Of a stretch of 64,000 bases of DNA, positions 25,003-33,439 are shown piece by piece. The position numbers and the translations under genes are program-made. The stretch is taken from contig JAKIWI010000006.1 in the NCBI GenBank assembly GCA_022750115.1, positions 94,085-158,084 of the forward strand. The letters run 5' to 3'. This DNA is from Thermoplasmata archaeon. GTDB taxonomy: Archaea > Thermoplasmatota > Thermoplasmata > Lutacidiplasmatales > UBA184. How positions within the stretch are numbered: the stretch's first letter is position 1; each line of letters begins with the position of its first letter. Under the pieces are notes generated by a model, which made no database searches, had not been told where the DNA came from, and saw nothing but the letters and a program-made list of their open reading frames with translations.

Positions 25003-26043
25003 TCACGCCGGCGCGACCACGATCGTCTCGTTCCCGAGCGAGACGGCGCGGTCGACCGCGACCTCGGCGAGCGTCGAGAGGCAGGCGGCGCTCCGCTGCG
25101 TCGCGACGGTCGCGGCGTGGAGTCCGGCGCGCCGCGCCGTCACGCCCATGCGGTCCGCCGACTCGCGGGCCGAGCTACCGAGGGCCGCGACCTGGGCGTA
25201 GGCGTCGCACGCCTCGCCGAGCGAGGGACGAATCAGCGTGTCGACGACCGACTTGAGCCCATCCTTCACATCGGCGAGGCGAGCGCGCAGCGCCGCGGTG
25301 TCGCCCGCGGGCCGCTCCCGGCTCGCGTCGAGGAGGACGGCGATCTCGGAGAGGAGGTGGCCGAGCTCCTGCAGCGAGTGGACGACGACGCGCCACTCGA
25401 GCAGTTGGCGGGGGTCGGGGCAGCCGATGCGCCGCGCCAGTGACCAGTCGCGGCTCGCGAGGAACAGCTGACGGACCAGGAGGGCGAGCACCCGTTCGCT
25501 CTCCTCGTCGAGCGAGGCGATCCGCTTCGAGCGAGCGCGCCGGTCGAGCAGCATCTCCGACTCCTCGAGGAACGCGATCAGAATCATCTTCATGCGCTGG
25601 ACGAGCTGCGGCAGGCCGTACTTCGACGGGTCGATGAAGTTCTGGAGGACGATCCGCGTCGGCTCCTGGGCGACGACCGAGACGCCGATCAGGCGCCGCG
25701 CGGCCTTCAGAAGCTCCTCGATCCGCTCAGGGGGGATCGGGGTCTCGCTGCGGATCTCGATCGCATCGTGCCCGACGCGGTAGGCGCCGAGGACGAGCCG
25801 CTCGAGGACCCCCGGCGTGTCGAACGACTGGGCCTGGACCAGGTACGGGGCGCTCGCGCCGACGACCCCGGCGGCCGGGGCCGGTCGAAGGTAGAGGGCG
25901 CCATCGTCGTTCTGGTCGAAGACGATGAGGTCGCCCGGTCGAAGGTTCATCGCCTCCGCCCACGGCTTGGGGAGCGTGACCGCGATCGAGGAGTGGCCGG
26001 CCTTCAGAACCCGTCGCTCGCGGCTCGGGACTCCCCACGCCAT
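25003..26043 (-). CDS. AbrB-domain plus PhoU-domain regulator
   Basis: A 346-aa protein with a SpoVT/AbrB-type DNA-binding hairpin (residues 8-50; KAGHSSIAVTLPKPWAEAMNLRPGDLIVF) and two PhoU-like helical repeats (about 75-340). AbrB-PhoU fusions are common in archaea and are thought to sense phosphate status or act in metal or phosphate regulation. Its own promoter region has an inverted repeat (26062-26078) related to the one before tatA, so it may control itself and the adjacent respiratory operon (inference). Confidence 0.85.
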   Translation of the reverse strand: MAWGVPSRERRVLKAGHSSIAVTLPKPWAEAMNLRPGDLIVFDQNDDGALYLRPAPAAGVVGASAPYLVQAQSFDTPGVLERLVLGAYRVGHDAIEIRSETPIPPERIEELLKAARRLIGVSVVAQEPTRIVLQNFIDPSKYGLPQLVQRMKMILIAFLEESEMLLDRRARSKRIASLDEESERVLALLVRQLFLASRDWSLARRIGCPDPRQLLEWRVVVHSLQELGHLLSEIAVLLDASRERPAGDTAALRARLADVKDGLKSVVDTLIRPSLGEACDAYAQVAALGSSARESADRMGVTARRAGLHAATVATQRSAACLSTLAEVAVDRAVSLGNETIVVAPA

Positions 26044-26061
26044 TGATTCGACCCCGAACCT

Positions 26062-26078
26062 CCTACGAGGTCCGTAGG
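26062..26078. promoter_or_regulatory. Inverted repeat in the AbrB-PhoU promoter
   Basis: CCTACG-5nt-CGTAGG, between a TATA-like CTAAGAAG (about 26096-26103, minus strand) and the ATG. Read on the minus strand, TACGGA..CTCGTA is shared with the repeat before tatA, which has two more bases in the spacer. Confidence 0.45.
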
Positions 26079-26135
26079 TTGCACCGACTCATCCTTCTTA
26101 GACTTTCCGGCGCCCGGCCGACGGGAATCGGGAAC

Positions 26136-26825
26136 CTACGGAACGTGCGGAGGTTCGGCCGGAGTGGCCGCTGGCTCGCGGTAGCCGAGCCGTTCGGGGG
26201 GCATCTCGTCCGAGGAGCCGCGGCGTTTTCCCACCACGAAGCCGAGGACCAGCGCGAGGATCACGAGCCCGACGATGACGCCCGAGATGATGAACACCGG
26301 GGCCCCCGGGCCGTTCGTCGTCGAGAGCGACCCCGGCGACATCCCCGAGCCGAGGAGCCCCGCCATGTTCGGAAAGTGCCCGGGCTGGGTGCAGACGTAC
26401 TCGTAGACCCCGACCGGGGGCGCGGTGAAGTTGCCCTCGTAGTGGCCCCCGGTCGTCGCCCCGACCTGGACATTGACGAGAGGCGCGTGCGACGAGAAGT
26501 AGGAATCGAGGTCGGAGGCGCTGTCGGTGCTCGGGAACTCGTACCCCGCCGTGGGCGACAGGGTGAAGGTGTGCGTCACCGAGCCGAGCTGCGTCACCAC
26601 GACGTGCACGGAGTCGCCGGGCTGGACCTCGTCGATGCTGGTCGCGAACACGAGCGCGTCGGTGACCGTCACGTTGAGCCACCGGTCGGTCCCCGCCGAG
26701 GGACGGACCCCGGACGACGGGGTCCGGTCGCGATGGGACACCGCCAGGGCCGGAACGAGCGAGATCGTAAGGAGCCCGGCGACAAGGAGGAGCGCGAGCG
26801 CGGCACGAACCGGCGGCCGGGGCAT
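26136..26825 (-). CDS. Membrane-anchored cupredoxin
   Basis: A 229-aa blue-copper protein: Sec signal peptide (1-28), one cupredoxin domain, and a C-terminal helix (about 180-202) with a basic cytoplasmic tail. Type 1 copper ligands are His85, Cys145, His150 and Met154 (CTQPGHFPNM). It would shuttle electrons on the outer face, probably from the bc complex to the CuA subunit encoded divergently 170 bp away. Its promoter has a TTCGTAC element (26895-26901) 7 nt before CTTTGAACC. Confidence 0.9.
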   Translation of the reverse strand: MPRPPVRAALALLLVAGLLTISLVPALAVSHRDRTPSSGVRPSAGTDRWLNVTVTDALVFATSIDEVQPGDSVHVVVTQLGSVTHTFTLSPTAGYEFPSTDSASDLDSYFSSHAPLVNVQVGATTGGHYEGNFTAPPVGVYEYVCTQPGHFPNMAGLLGSGMSPGSLSTTNGPGAPVFIISGVIVGLVILALVLGFVVGKRRGSSDEMPPERLGYREPAATPAEPPHVP

Positions 26826-26878
26826 CGTTGAATCTCGGCGCGCGCGGAGGCGCGCTTGGGCCGCGGGACGGGGAGAGC

Positions 26879-26901
26879 GGTTCAAAGGGGTTTGGTACGA
26901 A
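26879..26901 (-). promoter_or_regulatory. TTCGTAC promoter module of the cupredoxin gene (weaker copy)
   Basis: The minus strand has TTCGTAC (26895-26901), a 7-nt spacer and CTTTGAACC (26879-26887). The spacing equals that of the coxII module, but the second half matches ATATCAAGC in only 5 of 9 positions. Confidence 0.4.
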
Positions 26902-26950
26902 CCGGGCCGTCCGGGCCCGCTCGCGCGTGGACGCTGCACGCGGTTTCCCG

Positions 26951-26973
26951 TTCGTACGGCTGAAATATCAAGC
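26951..26973 (+). promoter_or_regulatory. TTCGTAC-N7-ATATCAAGC promoter of the split coxII
   Basis: TTCGTAC (26951-26957), 7 nt, ATATCAAGC (26965-26973), which serves as TATA region 21-29 nt before the GTG at 26994. The identical two words with identical spacing recur before the cupredoxin gene at 34.5 kb. Confidence 0.6.
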
Positions 26974-26993
26974 GGGCGCCCTCGTCCTCCGGC

Positions 26994-27224
26994 GTGACCC
27001 CAGGGCATCTTGCGCGCGCGCTCGGGGGGGTCGCCCCGGCGCGGTTCGCGGCACCTCTCCCCGCCCTGGTCGCCGCCGGGTCCACGGACCTTCAGCAGAC
27101 CTCCCCGCTCGTCTGGGTGATGGTCGCCGTCTCGGTGGCGGGCGCCCTGATCACCTATGCGTTCCTCGCGTACGCGATCTGGCGCTACCGCGACCCGCAT
27201 ACCCGGGGGCGGCGGTATGGATAG
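26994..27224 (+). CDS. Oxidase subunit II, first transmembrane part (split gene)
   Basis: A 76-aa protein: a weakly hydrophobic Ala-rich N-terminus, possibly a signal or presequence, then one helix (about residues 38-62, PLVWVMVAVSVAGALITYAFLA) followed by YAIWRYRD. This matches the first helix of subunit II and the basic loop after it. It overlaps the CuA-domain gene by 8 nt in another frame (ATGGATAG). A separate one-helix piece filling this position is known as subunit IIa in Thermus ba3 oxidase. The GTG start is leaderless by its promoter distance. Confidence 0.7.
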   Translation: MTPGHLARALGGVAPARFAAPLPALVAAGSTDLQQTSPLVWVMVAVSVAGALITYAFLAYAIWRYRDPHTRGRRYG

Positions 27225-27684
27225 CACGCGGAAGCTCGAGTACGCCTGGACGCTCGCCGTCGTGGCGCTTCTCGCCGCCGTCATGTTCTACTCGACGATC
27301 CTCCTCTACCACGTCGACGCGATTCCCTCGCACATCGACGAGTACGTCGAGGTCACCGGCCACCAGTGGTACTGGGAGTTCTGCTACCCCGCGAACGGCA
27401 CCTGCGCGAACGTGACCTACAACCCGTCGAACGGGACGACGACGGGCGGTGCCCTCTGGGTGCATCCCGGGACGACCGTCCAGATCAATGTCACGAGCCT
27501 CGACGTGATCCACTCGTTCAACGTCCCGGGCCTCGGCGTCCGGATCGATGCGATCCCCGGCCGGACGAACAACTTCGCGTTCAACGTGCCGAACGCCGCC
27601 GCCGGGACGACCTACCTGATCCAGTGCACCGAGTTCTGCGGCACGTACCACGGGATCATGCGCGCCTTCGTGGTCGTCACGTAG
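27217..27684 (+). CDS. coxB: Oxidase subunit II, second helix plus CuA domain (split gene)
   Basis: A 155-aa protein that starts with the second subunit II helix (KLEYAWTLAVVALLAAVMFY), then the aromatic patch GHQWYWEF (48-55) through which electrons enter, and the CuA site His99, Cys137, Glu139, Cys141, His145, Met148. All CuA ligands are present. It partners the coxI encoded on the other strand 7 kb away. The ATG sits inside the end of the preceding one-helix gene. The stop overlaps the convergent giant surface-protein gene by 8 bp. Confidence 0.93.
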   Translation: MDSTRKLEYAWTLAVVALLAAVMFYSTILLYHVDAIPSHIDEYVEVTGHQWYWEFCYPANGTCANVTYNPSNGTTTGGALWVHPGTTVQINVTSLDVIHSFNVPGLGVRIDAIPGRTNNFAFNVPNAAAGTTYLIQCTEFCGTYHGIMRAFVVVT

Positions 27685-30600
27685 ACGGCTCGTCGACCAT
27701 CCGGTACTCGGCATCGACCGGACCATCGCTCGCGGGCGGCGGTCCCCGACGGCGGAGGATCAGGACGGCCGCGGCCGCCATCACGACCACCGCTGCGGCG
27801 CCGCTCGCGAGGACCCAGGTCGGCGGCAGCTTCAACGACGTTGAGGCGAGGGGCACCGGCGGAACGAGCGCGATCGCGGTGCGGTTGCCCGTGGGCCCGA
27901 CGAACACGGACACGTTCGTCGGTGTGTACCCCGGCGCGGATGCGCTGACGTTGTAGGTGCCCGGGGCGACCGAGAAGCCGAAGCGACCCGACGGGTCGGT
28001 CGCCGCGCTCGCGAGCGCGCCCTTTCCCTCGGCCCAGACGGTCACCGCGGCTTGGGCGATCGCACGGCCGGTCGAGGCGTCGACGACCTCGCCCGAGAGC
28101 GGGACCGCGGTTCGCGGGAGCGTGAGGTTGTGGAACGTGGATGCGCCCGCGACGACGACCGTGAACGCGACCGAGCCGTACTGCACCGCACCGGTCGTGG
28201 CGAGGCTCGCGACGAGGTGGGTCGTGCCGTTCGGCACGAAGAAGGAGAACGCCCCGTTCGCGTCCGATCGCGCGAGCTGGCTCCCGTTGGAAGCGATCTG
28301 CACGTCCCCGAGGACGCCCTTCGTTCCTCCGTCGGTCGAGACCCCGCGGACCCGGTAGGTCATCGTCGCGAGCGAGAACGAGAGCCCCGAGACGTCCTGG
28401 TGGACGGTCACGGTGAGGTTCTGGGCCGCGTAGTTGGGCGCGCCCACGAACAGCTGTGCCACTCCCCAGGGGACGACGAGGTGGAACGAACCATTCGGGA
28501 AGCTGAGCGATTGCGCGACCCGGATCCCGCCCTCCCGGGCGACGACGAGCGCCCCGGAGATCGGGGCGGCGCTCACCGCGGACCGGACGGTCCCGGTCAC
28601 GTTCTCTCCGATGTTGGGCGGCAGCGGCACGAGCACGATCGGAGGCAAGGCGACGAACACGCCGGAGAGCGCGGTAGTTCGGGCGACGCCGTCGAGGTAG
28701 CCGGACTTCGTAACGGTGATCCCGACCGGCCCGGGCGGCGCCGCGACCTGGTAGCTTCCGTCCGCTGCGGTGCTCGTTGGCCGGCCGCAGGGCCCGCCGC
28801 CCCAGTTTCCGCAGGCGAGCACGTTCGCGTTTGGGACGGGGGCACCCGTCGAGGTCACGACCTGACCGGTGAAGAATCCGTACGCCGCGAGGAAGACGAT
28901 GCCGAGGTCGAGGTTCGCGCCCGGGTTGAGGCTGAGGAGGTAGCGGGTCGTGTTGTAGAACGGGGCCGAGGCGGAGAGGAAATACTGGCCCGGCGGTGAG
29001 GGGATCGAGAACGTCCCGTTCGCGTCCGTCGTGACCGTCTCATCGGGGAGGCAGCCGTTCGGGGGGCTGAACGGCGAGCACAGGCTCACGTTCGCCCCGA
29101 CGAGGAGCCCGCCCGACGGGAGCCCGCGCACGATCCCGTGGACGGTCGCGAACCCGAACACGGGGATGACCCCCATCTCGACGAAGGAGTCCGGCGTCAC
29201 GTTGACGATCTGCGTCAGGTTCGCGAGGTAGATGTTCGATTGGACCGTGAACTGATCGAGGCCCGCGGGGACGCCCACCCAGAAGACCCCCGTAGCGTTC
29301 GTCTCAACGACCGTCGCGCAGAGCGGCTTCGTGATCGGGCAGGCGGTGACCATCGTGTATGGCACCGTCACGTTGCCCGGCATCGCCTCGACCGTTCCTT
29401 CGACGATCCCGTCCGCGGTGAGGTTCAGCCGAGGCTGGACGTAGGTCGAACCCGGCGGCAAGTCGACCCCAGTCTGGAACGTCGTGAACCCGGTCGCCGC
29501 CACCGACACATTGGTCGCGCTATCGGGAAGGCCGCTGAGCAGGAACTGCCCGAGGTCGTTGCCGTTCGCGGGTCCCGCGTGGACGGTGCCGTTTCCCGAG
29601 TCCTCGAAGACGTAGGTTCCTTCGACCGGATGGAACGTGACGTTGTCGTAGACCCCGGGAGTCGGCGGGGTGGCGACGGTGTTGACGTCGACGGTCCGGA
29701 TGAGGACCACTCCCCCGCCCGCGACCTCCGTGAGGCGGATCTGGCCGAAAGCCGTCGCGCTGCCCGCGCTCACCGAGACCGTACTCGACCAGTTGGCGAA
29801 CGCGGTGGAACCGACCATGATCGCGTCCGTCCCGGGCGGGGCGCTGATGTTGACCGAGCCGGTGCCGTTCGACACCGAGCCACCGGAGAGTGCCTGATTC
29901 AAGGGCCCGCCGGACCCCACGACGTCGACGGTCAGCCCCACGGCGGGGAACAGCGTGGTGTTGTCGAGGACGGTCGCGTCCACGAACCCGAACCGCGTGA
30001 GCGTCAGATTCGGCCCGGGGACCACGCTCCCGGCGGTCGTCGTTCCGGCCACCCCGGTGGACTGGGCGGGCACGAGCCCCTGGGCGTTCGCGTTCACCTG
30101 CTCGCCGTACGCCCCGTCGGGCAGGAACGCCGTGTAGTTGCCCGAGGTCCCCGTCAGGGCGGTGATGCTCGGACCGGCCGACGCGCTCGCCAACGTCCCA
30201 TACGTCGCGAAGAACGCGGCTGCGGTGTTGCCCCCCGAACTCTCCCGGATCGATCCGGTGAGTCCGCCAAGGATCAGGAACAGCACGCCGCCGCCAGGCC
30301 CGCCCCCCGCGACCGTCACCTGGCTCGACGAGACGGGCAATGCGAAGCTCGAGGGCGAAAAGCCGGGGTCGCCGTTCCCGGCGTTCGCGATCCCGCCCCC
30401 CGTGAGGGTGATCGTGTCGGGAGCCCCCGCCGGGACGCTGACGTTGAAGAACCCGCCGGTGTCGCTCGCCTCGATCGGCCCGCAGACCATCCGGGGGTCG
30501 CAGCCGCTGATCCGAACCTGGTCCGCGCCCTCGCCGTAGTGCGCCCCGAGGCTCCCCCACGGCCCGACCAGGATCCGGCCGGTGATCCGGTCGAGAGGCG

Positions 30601-33352
30601 TGAGGAGGACCGAACCCAGGTCGACCGTCCCCGCCGTGGAGGCGTTCAGGTAGACCCGCAGGCCGACGTAGTGCGAACCGTTGACCCACATCTGGTACGA
30701 CCCGTGGACGGTCGTCAGGTTGAACGCCCCGTCCGCGAGGGTCTGCGAGCTGGTGAGCTGGCATCCGCCGGCGCCGCTCAGGTAGCAGAGCGAGATTCGG
30801 GCGTCCCCCACGGCGAGGCCCGAACGCGCGTCGAGCGCGCGGCCGATGACCCAGGAGCCGGTCGTCGGGGTCGAGGAGTTCGCGGAACGGGCCGCCGTCG
30901 GTTGCGGAACGGCCGCGACGCCGATGGGAGCGAGGCGAATCGTCGGGACGGTCGTGATCGTTCCCGGCGTCAGGTTCGCGAACGTCGTCTCCGTGTCGTA
31001 GCCCGTGGCGCTCGCCTCGAAGGCGACCGCGCTCGCGGGGTACGGGGTCACCCCGACGCTGCCGTTGTAGGTGCCGTTCGAGCCGTACGTCGTCCCGACG
31101 GAGGTGCAGGCGTTCGGGTTCGCGACGATGCAGGCGACGATCTGCGCCTCGAGGACGGGGTATCCCGTTGTCGCCGAGAGGACCTGCCCGCCGACGTAGG
31201 CGACCGGACCGACCTCGATCACCCCGGTCGTGTTGTTCGAGGTGACGTCGACCCACGTGCTGTTGGAGCGGTAGCCGCCGGCGGAGATGGTCACCTGGTC
31301 CCACCCCAGCTCGGCGTAGGACCAGAACGACCCATTCGTCGCGTTGTACGTGCCCTGGAAGCACGGCCCTCCGAGGGGATTCGCGGGACATGCCTCGACT
31401 CCGACCCCGGCGCCGGTGACGGAGGGGAGGGACCCGATCGGAGCTCCCTCGACTCCCACGCTCCCGTGCAGCGATGCGAGCTCCGCCGAGAACGAAAACG
31501 TCCCGATCGGCGTCGGGTTCCCTTCCTGGGCGCAGCAGCGGGTCGGCACCGTGATCCAGGTGCCCCCCGAGTCGGGGCCCCAGGAGATGCCGACATGGTC
31601 GGGGCCGGGCGGCGCGGGAACGCAGAACACCCAGGCTCCGGTCGGGCATCCGGCCGGGACGGGGGGAAGTTGGCCCGTGGCGGAGGTCATGACCGGGGGA
31701 AGGCACTCCGAGCCCCGGACCATCGAGCAGACGGTGATCGTCGCGGACGTTGCGAATTCGGTCGAGTACGAGCCCGAGACGACGACGGTTCCGGACAGGT
31801 AGGTGCCGGGGCTGACATCGACCGTCCCGACATACGTGACCAACCCCGGAGTCACGTTCGCCCACGTCTCATTGAGCAGCCGGAAATTCTTGAGCAGCCC
31901 CGGCACCGGCAACTCGGCGAGCGGGAACCCGTTCGGAACCGGGTAGTCGACGGGACCTCGAGCGACCATCACCACGTCCCGGAGCGGGGGGGCGGGGACG
32001 AGCGTGGTCACGCCGAGCTTGACATCGGTCATGTCGCAGGCGGCCGCCGCGAGCTCCGTGTCCCCCCCGCTCGCCCCGTTCTCACCGGAGAGGGGGCAGA
32101 CCACCACCGAGATCTCGCCCGAGCCGTTCGGGAGGGCGCTCGGCCAGGTCCCGATGGGCATTCCGCCGGTGAAGTTCACCGTGACCTCGACCGCGCCCAC
32201 CGGGAGGAGTCGCACCGTCCCCAATTTCACGGGGCCGGCCGTCCCGGAGGGGACGTCCGCGAGCTGGGTCACGTTCGTCATGTACCCACCGGCGACGACG
32301 TTCACGAAGCCGGCTCCGGCCAGGGCCGGGAACAGCACGGAACCGTCGGCCGACTGCGCGCCGTACAAACAACCGTTGTCGATGCGGTCGGAGCAAAACC
32401 AGGCGGAGGCTCCCGAAACGTTCTGGCCTGTCACAGAGTCGACGACCGACAGGTTCACCGAGACGTTCCCTTCGAGCGCCACCGTCCCGACGTCGAGGAC
32501 CTGCCAGGGGATCGGGTCGACGAAGCTCGCGTTCCCCAGGAAGTTCGCGAACGGCGGCCCGAAGTCCACCTCGATCGGGAGGGGATCGACCCAGATGGAA
32601 AACGATCCGTTCGGGGCGGTGAGATTGCTGTCGGGGCCGATGAGACCTCCGTCCCGGGAGGTGCTCGAGACCGAGACGTTCAGGATGGGGGGGTGGCTCG
32701 GAAGGTCGGCGACGACCACTCCATGGACGGTCGCCTCGTGCACGAGCAACAGGGTGCCGAGCGAAGTGAATGACCCGAGGACGATCGTCGGGAAGGACCG
32801 ATTGACGACGTAGTTGGTCGCGACAATGTCGATCCGGGCGGGGCCCGCGTCTCCCTCGACCACGAAGTCGCCGGTCGCGTTCGTCGTCCCCGAGTGGCAG
32901 TAGGTGCAAACCCCGGTGGTGACCGAGACGCTCGCCCCCACGACCGGCGTGAGGTAGCGGCTATCGAGGACGGTCCCGGTGAGCCAGCCGCCCCCATTCG
33001 ACGGCCGGAGCGGGGTCGGCGCGAAGGGCGAAGCCGGAATTGTCGGCGGGAGAGCCTGCCGACCCGGCCGGGAGGCGTTCGGGCCCCCGAACGTGGCCGT
33101 GTGATCGGTGCGATACAGTGCGGCCGCGTCGATGGCGCGCCCCCCTCCGCTCGCTCCGGGCAGGTGCCCGGCGGCGACTCCCGGCAGGTGCCCCGAGAGG
33201 GAGGGAGTTGCCCCGCCGGTCGCCGCGGAGGGGACTGGTGGCTCGGAGTGACTGGCGGGAGAGACCGCCGGCATCGCCATCAGGAGCGCGATGCCGAGGG
33301 CGGCCCACACGACCCGACGCGAGAACGAGCGAAATCGGGGCGTCGTCCGCAT
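27677..33352 (-). CDS. Giant surface protein with about 18 carboxypeptidase-regulatory-like repeats
   Basis: An 1891-aa protein: Sec signal peptide (about 1-33), a Gly/Pro-rich region, then about 18 beta-sandwich repeats of the CarboxypepD_reg/transthyretin-like type (G-x-V-x..PV-GA-x-V..A-G-x-F..GxYxLxVxAxGY), and one C-terminal helix (about 1850-1872) with a short acidic tail. About eleven repeats carry a Cys pair 5-9 residues apart near the second strand, for example CPANPLGGPC and CGNWGGGPC. It is rich in Asn-x-Ser/Thr sites, so probably glycosylated. A minus-strand TATA (33415-33425) lies about 65 nt upstream. Role unknown: cell-wall scaffold or adhesion are possible. Confidence 0.85.
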   Translation of the reverse strand: MRTTPRFRSFSRRVVWAALGIALLMAMPAVSPASHSEPPVPSAATGGATPSLSGHLPGVAAGHLPGASGGGRAIDAAALYRTDHTATFGGPNASRPGRQALPPTIPASPFAPTPLRPSNGGGWLTGTVLDSRYLTPVVGASVSVTTGVCTYCHSGTTNATGDFVVEGDAGPARIDIVATNYVVNRSFPTIVLGSFTSLGTLLLVHEATVHGVVVADLPSHPPILNVSVSSTSRDGGLIGPDSNLTAPNGSFSIWVDPLPIEVDFGPPFANFLGNASFVDPIPWQVLDVGTVALEGNVSVNLSVVDSVTGQNVSGASAWFCSDRIDNGCLYGAQSADGSVLFPALAGAGFVNVVAGGYMTNVTQLADVPSGTAGPVKLGTVRLLPVGAVEVTVNFTGGMPIGTWPSALPNGSGEISVVVCPLSGENGASGGDTELAAAACDMTDVKLGVTTLVPAPPLRDVVMVARGPVDYPVPNGFPLAELPVPGLLKNFRLLNETWANVTPGLVTYVGTVDVSPGTYLSGTVVVSGSYSTEFATSATITVCSMVRGSECLPPVMTSATGQLPPVPAGCPTGAWVFCVPAPPGPDHVGISWGPDSGGTWITVPTRCCAQEGNPTPIGTFSFSAELASLHGSVGVEGAPIGSLPSVTGAGVGVEACPANPLGGPCFQGTYNATNGSFWSYAELGWDQVTISAGGYRSNSTWVDVTSNNTTGVIEVGPVAYVGGQVLSATTGYPVLEAQIVACIVANPNACTSVGTTYGSNGTYNGSVGVTPYPASAVAFEASATGYDTETTFANLTPGTITTVPTIRLAPIGVAAVPQPTAARSANSSTPTTGSWVIGRALDARSGLAVGDARISLCYLSGAGGCQLTSSQTLADGAFNLTTVHGSYQMWVNGSHYVGLRVYLNASTAGTVDLGSVLLTPLDRITGRILVGPWGSLGAHYGEGADQVRISGCDPRMVCGPIEASDTGGFFNVSVPAGAPDTITLTGGGIANAGNGDPGFSPSSFALPVSSSQVTVAGGGPGGGVLFLILGGLTGSIRESSGGNTAAAFFATYGTLASASAGPSITALTGTSGNYTAFLPDGAYGEQVNANAQGLVPAQSTGVAGTTTAGSVVPGPNLTLTRFGFVDATVLDNTTLFPAVGLTVDVVGSGGPLNQALSGGSVSNGTGSVNISAPPGTDAIMVGSTAFANWSSTVSVSAGSATAFGQIRLTEVAGGGVVLIRTVDVNTVATPPTPGVYDNVTFHPVEGTYVFEDSGNGTVHAGPANGNDLGQFLLSGLPDSATNVSVAATGFTTFQTGVDLPPGSTYVQPRLNLTADGIVEGTVEAMPGNVTVPYTMVTACPITKPLCATVVETNATGVFWVGVPAGLDQFTVQSNIYLANLTQIVNVTPDSFVEMGVIPVFGFATVHGIVRGLPSGGLLVGANVSLCSPFSPPNGCLPDETVTTDANGTFSIPSPPGQYFLSASAPFYNTTRYLLSLNPGANLDLGIVFLAAYGFFTGQVVTSTGAPVPNANVLACGNWGGGPCGRPTSTAADGSYQVAAPPGPVGITVTKSGYLDGVARTTALSGVFVALPPIVLVPLPPNIGENVTGTVRSAVSAAPISGALVVAREGGIRVAQSLSFPNGSFHLVVPWGVAQLFVGAPNYAAQNLTVTVHQDVSGLSFSLATMTYRVRGVSTDGGTKGVLGDVQIASNGSQLARSDANGAFSFFVPNGTTHLVASLATTGAVQYGSVAFTVVVAGASTFHNLTLPRTAVPLSGEVVDASTGRAIAQAAVTVWAEGKGALASAATDPSGRFGFSVAPGTYNVSASAPGYTPTNVSVFVGPTGNRTAIALVPPVPLASTSLKLPPTWVLASGAAAVVVMAAAAVLILRRRGPPPASDGPVDAEYRMVDEPST

Positions 33353-33414
33353 GCGAGATCCCGGGTGCCCCGTCCTGGGTCGGAGGACGCCGGACCCGGC
33401 TTCGAATGGAGAAC

Positions 33415-33425
33415 GGCGTATAAGC
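33415..33425 (-). promoter_or_regulatory. TATA box of the giant surface protein gene
   Basis: The minus strand reads GCTTATACGCC, 63-73 nt before the ATG at 33352, which predicts a leader of about 35-40 nt. Confidence 0.5.
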
Positions 33426-33439
33426 GCGCGCTTCGCGAG

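Noticed and set aside
29138-32773. A 1211-codon frame on the plus strand opposite the giant surface protein, and a 781-codon frame in another minus frame (29520-31865)
   Set aside because: Both are Arg/Asp/Gly-rich shadow frames typical of GC-rich coding DNA. They have no hydrophobic core, domains or promoters, while the 1891-aa frame has signal peptide, repeats and anchor.
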